A DNA stretch of 64,000 nt from the NCBI GenBank assembly GCA_017506865.1, contig JAFCMP010000068.1, positions 310,001-374,000 on the forward strand. Direction: 5' to 3'. This DNA comes from Tribonema minus (Eukaryota; Sar; Xanthophyceae; Tribonematales; Tribonemataceae). The position numbers were made by a program, and so were the translations under genes. Shown one piece after another: positions 52,701 to 61,700 of the stretch (the first letter of the stretch is position 1; each line of letters opens with the position of its first letter). The notes beneath the pieces are model-generated. The model was not told where the DNA came from, made no database searches, and was given only the letters and a program-made list of their open reading frames with translations.

Positions 52701-55700
52701 ACGCCGCCCGGCGCTGTCAGCAGCCGCAGAGGCTCAGCTATGGTGCTGTCGCTGATGAACCAGTGCTCTTTGCCACGGATCTGTGTGTGTGCGCATATCG
52801 ACACGGTGCATGAAAAGGGTTAGGGTTTGATTAGTGCAGCCGCGATCTAGTGCTCGGGGGTACACAGTTTTCCGCAAGTGCTTCTTGTGGCCGGTACTGC
52901 GCTGACAGTGCACAATACACCTAACCATGTACACCAGAGTTGTTGGGCAGGGATGCAATCCTGTTGAGGTAAATGCGGACATGCAGCAGCATCCAATGCA
53001 TGCACATGTATCCAACACATGATCTGAGCCATGGTAACCTCAACGTCCTGAAGTTGACATGCCAGGCATCCATGGCGGTGTCCAAGTAGGTATGCCAGAA
53101 TGCTTCACCACTGCTACCGGCAATGGCAGCGTACATTGCAATTGTCACAGGCAGTGACCACAGCGGGTGCACAAGAAACTGACACTGCGTCACCAACCAA
53201 TGCTGCAAATGCAGCGGCAAGCAGTTGCGCATGACCGCATGGCTCCTTGTGCATCGCGGGTGTGCCACAGAAGGCGTGCATGCTGACCGCTGCACTTCTC
53301 AACATGCATACATGCCTTCCACATCACAACCGCAATCACAACACAGCCGGACCGTAGATTGACACAGCACGCGGCAGCACAGGCCACAGTCCCAGCAACC
53401 CCCGCGCGTTCTCTCACCAAGTTGATGACGTCGCCGCCGGCGCCCCCCGTCACCGCGAGCCCCCGCCCCCCCGCTCGCGCCTTCACCGTGAGCACTGCCC
53501 CCGCCTCCGCGCTGACGGCGGCGCGCGGCGGCGCGACGCACCGCGCTTCGCGCGCGCTCACGACGCGCGCCGCCGTCGCGACGCCGCCCACGACGCAGCG
53601 CAGCGGCAGCAGAGCGCCGTCGAAATGCGCGCCCGTCAGCGTGATGATAGTCCCGCCGCGCGCCGTCCCGAAGTCCGGCGCCGCGCGCGCCACTTCTGGC
53701 GGCGGCACAAACGAGAAAGCGAGCGGCGCGCTCAGCAGCGCGCTGGCGCCGTGCGCGCCGCCGACGCGCAGCGGCACGGCGGCGGCGGCGGCGGCGGCGG
53801 CAGGCCACGGCGGCGCTGCGCAGCTGACCTCGCACTCGGTGTCCAGCGTCGCCGGCACCGCGACGGCGGCGGCGCCGTCGCCGAACAGGCAGATGAGGTC
53901 GGGGAGCGGGGTCAGCGACGCGGCAGAGATGGCGACGCGCGTGCCGCCGCACGCGGGCGCGGCGGCGGGTGCGGCGGTGCGCAGCACCGGCGCCGGCGCG
54001 ACGTGGTGCTGCACGCCGTTGGACCAGAAGTCGAGGCCGTTGGTGAGGCGGATGAGCGTGAAGAAACCGCCGGCGGCGGTTGCCGTGTCGCGCGCCGCCG
54101 CCGCGAGCGCCGCCACCGGCATGTCGCACGCCAGCTCGCCGTCGCTCGCGACGCGCGCCGCGGCGGTGAGCGTGCCAAACTGACACAGCAGCGGCGGCGG
54201 CGCGTGCTGCTGCGGCTGCTGCCCGTACGACAGAAAGTTGCCGCCTGTGAGCGTAATCTGCGCGACGGCGCCGCCGGGAGGGCCGCTGGGGATCGCCGAT
54301 TCGATGTACGGCAGCGCCACCGCCGCCGCCGCGGCCTGCGTCACATTGGCGCTGCCGCCGCCGCCGCCGCTGCCGCTCTCGCGAACCCACACGTCGAGCA
54401 GCGCGAGGCTGCGCGCGCCGCCGGCGACGGTCGCGTTGTCGGCATCGATGTCTGCGACGCTCACCCAGATGGCGTCGCCGCCCGAGAACCCCTCCACGCG
54501 CACGGCCGTGACCTCGAGCAGGGCCAGCGCGGCGGCGACGGCGGCGCCGCGGCCGCGCGCCACGAAGCGCCGCGCGAACGCGCCGACCGCGCTGTCGTCG
54601 CCGAGCTCGATGGCCGCGAGCGCCACCGCCGCCGCCGCCGCGCCGCCGCTGCCAGCGCGCGGCGAGAGCATGATGGCGCCGCGCGGCCCGTCGACGGCGA
54701 GCGCGACCTGCACGCGGCGCGCGCCCCACTGCGCGACACCACTCGTAGACAGGCCCAGCGGCCCGAGGCTGAGGCGCTGGTACTGCGGCGCAATGATTTC
54801 GGGGGCGTCGTCGACGGCGGCGATGAGGATGGGGAGGGCCGTGCGGACGGCGGGCTCGGGCGGCGCGGCAGCGAGCTGCTGCACCGCCACCGACAGCAGC
54901 TCCGCGTGCTGGTCGGAGTTGAAGTCGCGGTAGGGGCGGTACGTCAGCGCTCCGATGGCGGCGTTGACGGCGGGGAGGGGTCCGGAGAAGGACATGGCGG
55001 CGTCAGCGGCGCCGCTGCCTTCGTCGAAGGTGAGCCCCGCGGTGGCGCCAAGCCAGAGGCGCCCACCGAGTACGGAGAGCGTGACCTGAGGGGCGATGAT
55101 GCGCAGCAGCGGCGGCGACCGCGGCGGTGAGCTGCAGAGCCTTTTTGGTGTGTGAGGAAGCAAGCGCAGCGGTGGTGGCAGCGGTGGTGCTGCGGTGGGT
55201 GCCTGAGCTGAAGGTATGCATGAAGGCAAGTGCCGCTGTGCAGCACCTCTCACGTCATCGTGCAAGTGCAGAGAGGCCTACCAGTGGCGGCTGCGGTCAG
55301 CAGGTACGCACACCATAGCTTTCCCGCGGCTGCGACGGGCAGCCACCTCAATGCACCTCAATGCAACCGGCTGCGACATGGCAACCTCATCGCGCCTCTT
55401 GTGCGTGACGCTGGAGGGGTATGCGCAACCTGCGGCATCAGCTGTCTCGATGGTCACATCCGCATTTTGAGCCGTAATGAACACACGGACTGCAGTCTGC
55501 ACGGCGACACAGCTCAGAAGCCAGCCTCGTACACAAATCTCGACGCCGCTTCGGTCTGCAACGCGCGCGGCTTCAGCTGGCAGCAGCGCGCGACACCGCC
55601 CGGTCGTCCAGCGTCTGCCAAACCGCACCAAATGGCAGGGCAACAACAACGGCCACCGCCGCACACAGAAGGCCAGCCGTTGTCGCCCTGCGCACGACCT

Positions 55701-58700
55701 CCAAGCCGCGCGACGCCGACCCCCGGCAATGTCTCCGACAGCGCCCGCATCGCTGAGGAGCGCTTCAGGCACCCGCGGCAGCAGCGCTCATCACCTGAAA
55801 CGGCGTCGCCGCGAGCGCGCCCGCTGCATCCGCGTCGAACACGCTCATGCCGCGCACGACCGCCTCGCCGTCCTCGCGCAGCCGCGGCGCCGCGGGCAGC
55901 GCGATCTGCGGCGCGTCCGGTGCCGGCACCACCGCAACGCGCAGCGCCGCCTGCGCCGTCAGCGCCGCGCCGTCGCCGCCGCCCATGTAGCCCTGGTCGC
56001 TGACCCAGAGCGTGATAGTGTCGTCGCCGTGCCAGTCGAGGAGGCCCTGGTGACGGAGGGTGAGAGATGCAAGAAGGGTGTGGGTGGGCAGGTTTCGTAC
56101 TCCGCGGAGCAGTGCTGCGGTGGTGCTGGAACGTGCAGAGGTGGACCGACGGGGGAAACTCCCATTGTCTGTGCTGAGGTACGGAGGGAATGGAGAGACC
56201 TGTGTAGGTATGCATTTGCGTGCAAGTAGGGCATGTAGGTGACATGTAAACGACTCCAAGGATAGTAGAGCTCCAGGTGACGAGGAGCGGTTAGCCGCAG
56301 TCGCCTTCCGCCAATTACCGCGGTCGCCGCTGCCGCAGTCATCGGCCACGAGTCAAACAGAGTGCATAACATCCACAGTAGTCAAAAAGCAAGCTTCTGT
56401 GCGCACACTTCTTACACTCCGTCGCCTGGTACGTCAGTTCGGAGAGCAAACAGCGCCACCATACCCACAGCAGTCAACAGAATCTTCTGTGCAAAAGCGT
56501 TTCACACACTCCGTCACCTGGTACGTTAGCTCGGAGAGCGCCGCCGAAACATCCGCGGGCGCGCCCGCGAACCGCACGCGCTCATCCCTGTCGCCATCGC
56601 CCAGCGCGAAGGCGAGGCCGTTGCGTGCAGCGAGCGTCAGCGTGCCGTGCGCCGCCGACAGCGCCACGGCGAGCCGCAGGCCCGGCGCTACGGCAGCATC
56701 GACGTCGCCCACGGTGATGCCGGCGATGCGCAGCGGCTCGTCCTCGCGCGCGCGCAGCGGCGACGGCAGGCCCAGCGGCACGTCGAGGCGCGGCGCGACG
56801 TTGGGCGCGTTGACCATCGCCAGCAGCTCCTCGCCGCCCTGCGCGGCGGCGGGGGAGGCGGCAGCGGGGGGAGCACGTGTGTGAGTGTGTTTACAGGGGA
56901 TGTTTGAGGGAAGTGCCAGCGTGGGTTTCTGCTTCCTCTGTGCACGCAGCCTGGGACGCCTGCGCTCGTGTTTGGCGCTTGGCTGGTGTGTATGTGTGTG
57001 CGTGTGGACTGACGCTGCCTGCAACGCCCCTTGCGCAGTCGCCGGGTTTTTGTGCGAGAAGTGGATATATGCATCGCGTGGTTATCACACTGGTGCTCGT
57101 GAAAATCCTCTGCTGCCGCAGAACGTGCATGACAGCAGGCGAAGTCGCTGCGGGCGCGGCGGCACTCTGCGCACCATGAACATCTCGCCGACGCTGTTGA
57201 GCACTGTCCACGAGGGCGGGCCGCCGCCGCGCGCGTGCCCCGTCGCGCGCCACTGCAGCACCGCCGTGTGCGACCCCGCCGCAAGGCGCAGCACCAGCTG
57301 GCCGCGCAGCTCCAGCACGCGCGCGCTCGCGCCCTCGCCCGCGGCGCTCGAGTGGCGGTACGGCACGCCGTCGATGACGAGCCGCGTCTGGGGGCGGGGG
57401 GGGGGGAGGGGGGGGCGGGGGGAGAAGGATTGCACATCAGAAAGCATCCTTGTGTGTCATGCACAGGTGTGAGGGCTGATTGTTGGCGTATGAAGGCGGT
57501 TGCTTGGGGGCGCTCGAGCGGCGCTTGCTTCCTGCGTGCGAGCGACGCGCCCCGTGCGATGCTGACTTCAACATTGACATTGATGACAACGAGTCCTGCT
57601 ATGGCTTCAATGAACCGGCAGGAGAGTGACTCTTTCGCACGGCTTTGCAAAGGATGATCGAGGTGGCCAATGCGCTGGTGCGACATGCTATCTGCCGCCA
57701 GGGCCGATTTGCACCCACAAGCATCCGAGCGCAACCCCCTTGCTGTTGCCTCCGGTTTCTCAATGCATCTGGCCTGCTCAATATGGGAGGGCTCGCGACA
57801 TGCCCATTCTGGCTGCAGAGCTGCGCAGGACGTCGTCGGTGTCGTGTGCGCTGCTTGTCGACCGCCCCCCCCCCCCCCCCCCCCCCCCCCCCGCTTCGCA
57901 CGTTGCCTCCGCCGTCACGTACTGCGCAGAGGCGTGCACACGCACTCCGCAGCGCGTCTCCTGCGCGCGCACGCACGCCCCCACCCCCCTGCGCCGCAAA
58001 ATCCACACATCAACTTCAACAAACAAGCAACTTGAAGTCCCCCCCCCCCCCCTCTCCTCACCGCGACGTTGCTCCACCGCTCCCACGTCCACGCGTCGAA
58101 GCGCGGGTGGCCGTGCTGCGTCACCGGCAGCCCGTACGTGAACAGCACGGCGCCCGGCGCGTGCAGCGCGAACGCGAGCGCGGCGCCGCCCACGGGCGCC
58201 CACGCGCCGTCGGCGAGCGTGCGCGGCAGCAGCGCGGGCGCGAGGACGTGCGCCTGCGCGAGCTCGGAGCGCTCGCCCATGGCGGCGAGCGTGCGCGCGG
58301 ACGCGAAGCCGTCGAGCAGCGACGGCGCGTTGCGCCACGCGCGCACGTAGGAGCCCCACTTGCGCCACTGGGGGGTGGGGGGGGCGGGGGGGGAGGGGGG
58401 GTTTGGGGGATTGATTAGGGGGGTTTGGGTGGGCGAGAGGCGTTTGGGGTGAGCGGTGCTGCTGGGGATTGCGTCGTTGATGGGCATGCACAATGTGGCT
58501 GCAGTGGCTCGGCTCGCAGGCCCTGCCTGCGCAGCACACACCTTACGCAGCGATCGGAGGCACACTATGAGTGGGTCACGCTCCAACATGCTACAAGTGT
58601 CTCTAGTCGCTTGCACAGTCTGCTGCCCAGTTGATGTATACAGGCAACTCGTAAGCCATGGCACCAGTCTGCGCGTTGACGCACAGTTGCTCTCTCATTC

Positions 58701-61700
58701 ACGCTTTCAGACGCTCAATGCCCACAGACGCGCGCGCAACGCCGACACGCGCGCCGTACGTTGCACCCATGTGCCCGTTGCAAGCGCCGCGCAGCATTTT
58801 TGCGACGATGGACCTGATGAATCGCGAGCCACATGTGTCTTCATGAGTACCTACAGCTCTGTGAGCTCGCACAAACGCAACTCACAAGCGCCGAGCGCTG
58901 CCGCGCCTGCTGCATCACGCGCCGCGCAGGAGAGCGCGCAGCTGCTGCGGCAGCGACACGCGCACGCACGTGACGCGACACGACACAGGAGCGCGCACTG
59001 CTGCGGCAACGACACACACGCGCGCACGCACGCGGCGCGCTCTGCGTCACCTGCAGCGTGATGGTGTGCGACCCCGCCTGCAGCGCGAGCACCAGGTCGC
59101 GCTCCAGCAGGCCGCTCGACAGCTGCTTGCTGAGCTGCGCGAACGACGCCACGGACTCGCGGTACGGGCGGCCGTCCACCACGAGGCGCGTCGACACGTC
59201 CTCCGCGGGCTGTATCGCTGCGAGGCAAGGCGTGCAGCGGCGCCGCCGGAGCAGGCAGCGAGAGCGCGTGTTAGTGTGCGGCACTGAGCGCTGACGACGG
59301 CGGCGCCGGCGCGGCACTCGGCGGCACGCGCGCTGAGTGTCCGCAACATTCAAGTTGAAGTCACCAATGGCTCTCTACTGTGTCACGGACTTGCGGTACG
59401 GGCGGCCGTCCACCACGAGGCGCGTCGACACGTCCTCCGCGGGGCGTATCGCTGCGAGACACGCCGCAGCACCGTGATGGAGCTAGCAGCAGGGGAGCGA
59501 TCGCGCGTATTAGTGTGCGGCGCAGAGCGCTGATGACGGCGGCGCGGCTGGCGCAGCACTGGGCGACGCGCGCGCTCAGTGTGTCCGCAACGTTCGAGTC
59601 GCCATAAGGTCGTTACTGAAATGAAGTCACCAAAAGGTCCTTACTGTCCCGATCGGGCTGCTGAGGTTGAGGCTGATTTGAGGTGTTGATAGGGTGCGGT
59701 GATTGAAGGGGGTGAGGTGAGCGCGCGGTGGCGGCGGCGCAAGGTTGCGCGGCGGCGGCACGCAAGCGGAGACAGGGGCTGATTGGCAACTCAATGTCAT
59801 GGTCTTGCTGCAGGCAGTGCTTGAGCGTGCGCCACCATCACGCCTACTTGTGTGACGCTTACGGAAGGTACCAAAATCAGGGTGCACTGTGGTGCAAGTG
59901 CCATGCACTTCGAGCCCCCTCCTGTCGGTCACGGACGCAGCGCGCCTGGCTGATCTTCTGCCTGTACGTGAATACCTCGTCACAATTTGTTTACTTGGAA
60001 GCACTCATAAATATAGATGCCAACCTATCATGAGAGGCTAAAACGTGCTGGCTCACAGACAGTCGCACATTGACGTTCCACGCATTCGCTGCTTGAATTG
60101 TGCAGATGATGCATGTCAAAGCAGTGTCTGCAGCGCATTTGCTGCGCCTCACGACCAGTAGCCTCATCAGAAGTAGCTGCCATCAAAAGCAAGCAGTCTT
60201 GTGATGCAGTTGCTAAACTTGAAGTTGAAGTTGAAGTGCTCAAAACTGGCCTGGCCGTCACGTGTAAGCGTTTATCGTTTTGTGAAGCAGAATGCGCTGC
60301 CCATCCACCACACTGTTCTGGTGCATTGCTTTTTGCATTTCACACGTCGGCTTCTCCCAGTGCTGTATCTGGCATCCCAAATGTGTGGCAATCAACGGCG
60401 CACTGCTGCGGTCCAGCAATCGGCGGCGAAGAAGCACCTGCCATTCTGTTCCCTTCCAACTGATGCAGAGCAGCGTCTCGAGTGGCTGCAGTTGCAACGA
60501 GCTGCACCATCTTGATGATGAAACAGCACGCAACGACCATGCTTGCACATGGACGCATGCGCGCAGCAACTCTCTGGCGCGCGCACTGCGCCCTTGCAGC
60601 TCTCAGAAGCGGACCTCCCCCCCCCCCCCCTCCCCCACCGCCAACACCCGCATCAACCTCTCCACGCCAACTCACACTCACCGTCTGCGCCGAAATTCTG
60701 GTCCGGCCGCACCACCAGGCTGTACAGGATGCGGAGCGTCGCCGGCTCCGCGAGCCGGAACTTCAACTCCATCTCCGGCACCGCGCTCCACGCCCCCGCC
60801 GCGTCCAGCCGCGCGTCCGCCGCGCCCTCCGCGTGCCACATGTACCTGTGCTGCGCCGTGACGGCGAGGCTGCGCGACGCGTCGGCGCCGGCGCCGTGCG
60901 CGGGGCCCGTGCCCCACGACGTGACGCCCGCGCCAGCGGCGGCGGCGCGCTTCCACTGCAGCGCGACCGTGTGGTTGCCGGCGCCGAGGCTCGCGACGAG
61001 GTGGCCGCCGACCGTGTCGACGAAGGTCTCGTACGGCGAGGACGGCGACGCGTGCGCGGCCGACTGGCGGAACGGCGCGCCGTCGACGGTGACGCGCGTC
61101 TGCAGGACGTCGCGCACGCCGCCGTTCTGCTGCAGCGCGGACGAGAGGAAGGCGGAGCCGGGCGCGGCAGCCTGGCTCGCGCGCAGCACCATGTAGTAGG
61201 AGACGAGGACCGTGGCCTCGTTGGCGAGGGAGACGGCGACGGAGGTGTCGGGGACGTCGACCCAGCGCCCGGCCTCCGTGAGGACGGCGTTGGTGAGGGG
61301 GCGCGCGCTCCACATGAGGCCTGCGCGGTGTGGGATGGAGGTGGTGGACAAGCACACGATACGACTCTGAGCTGGAGTTGTGGTGGCAGCTCGGGCATGA
61401 CAGTGTTGTCGTCGTCACTGTCGCCGTCGTCACCTCAGCAAAGTAGCAGTCGCAGTCCGCCGCCGCAGCAGCTGTTGGTGTGATTATGTGGCTTATGCAG
61501 CATGCAATATCATTCTTCTGTATTAAACGGTGGCTGTTGTATTGTTGAAGCCTGTGTTGGCGATACAATGCTGGTATCATTCGCTTGGCTGCACTACAGC
61601 AGCGAGTGAAGATGTACCGGGAAGACGTCATTTGATGGGCGTAATCGGTGCTTACCTTCCGCTCCAGCTCCACGCTGCTGTGCGGCTGCTCTGCACAGCA

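Noticed and set aside
53625-55130. Long plus-strand ORF opposite exon 8
   Set aside because: Same compositional shadow; the minus frame has clear CSPG4-like and IPT motifs and correct splice ends.
56371-56447. Second exon from the duplicated exon 6 donor region
   Set aside because: The copy lacks a usable acceptor and has GC in place of the donor GT; it carries only the last few codons.
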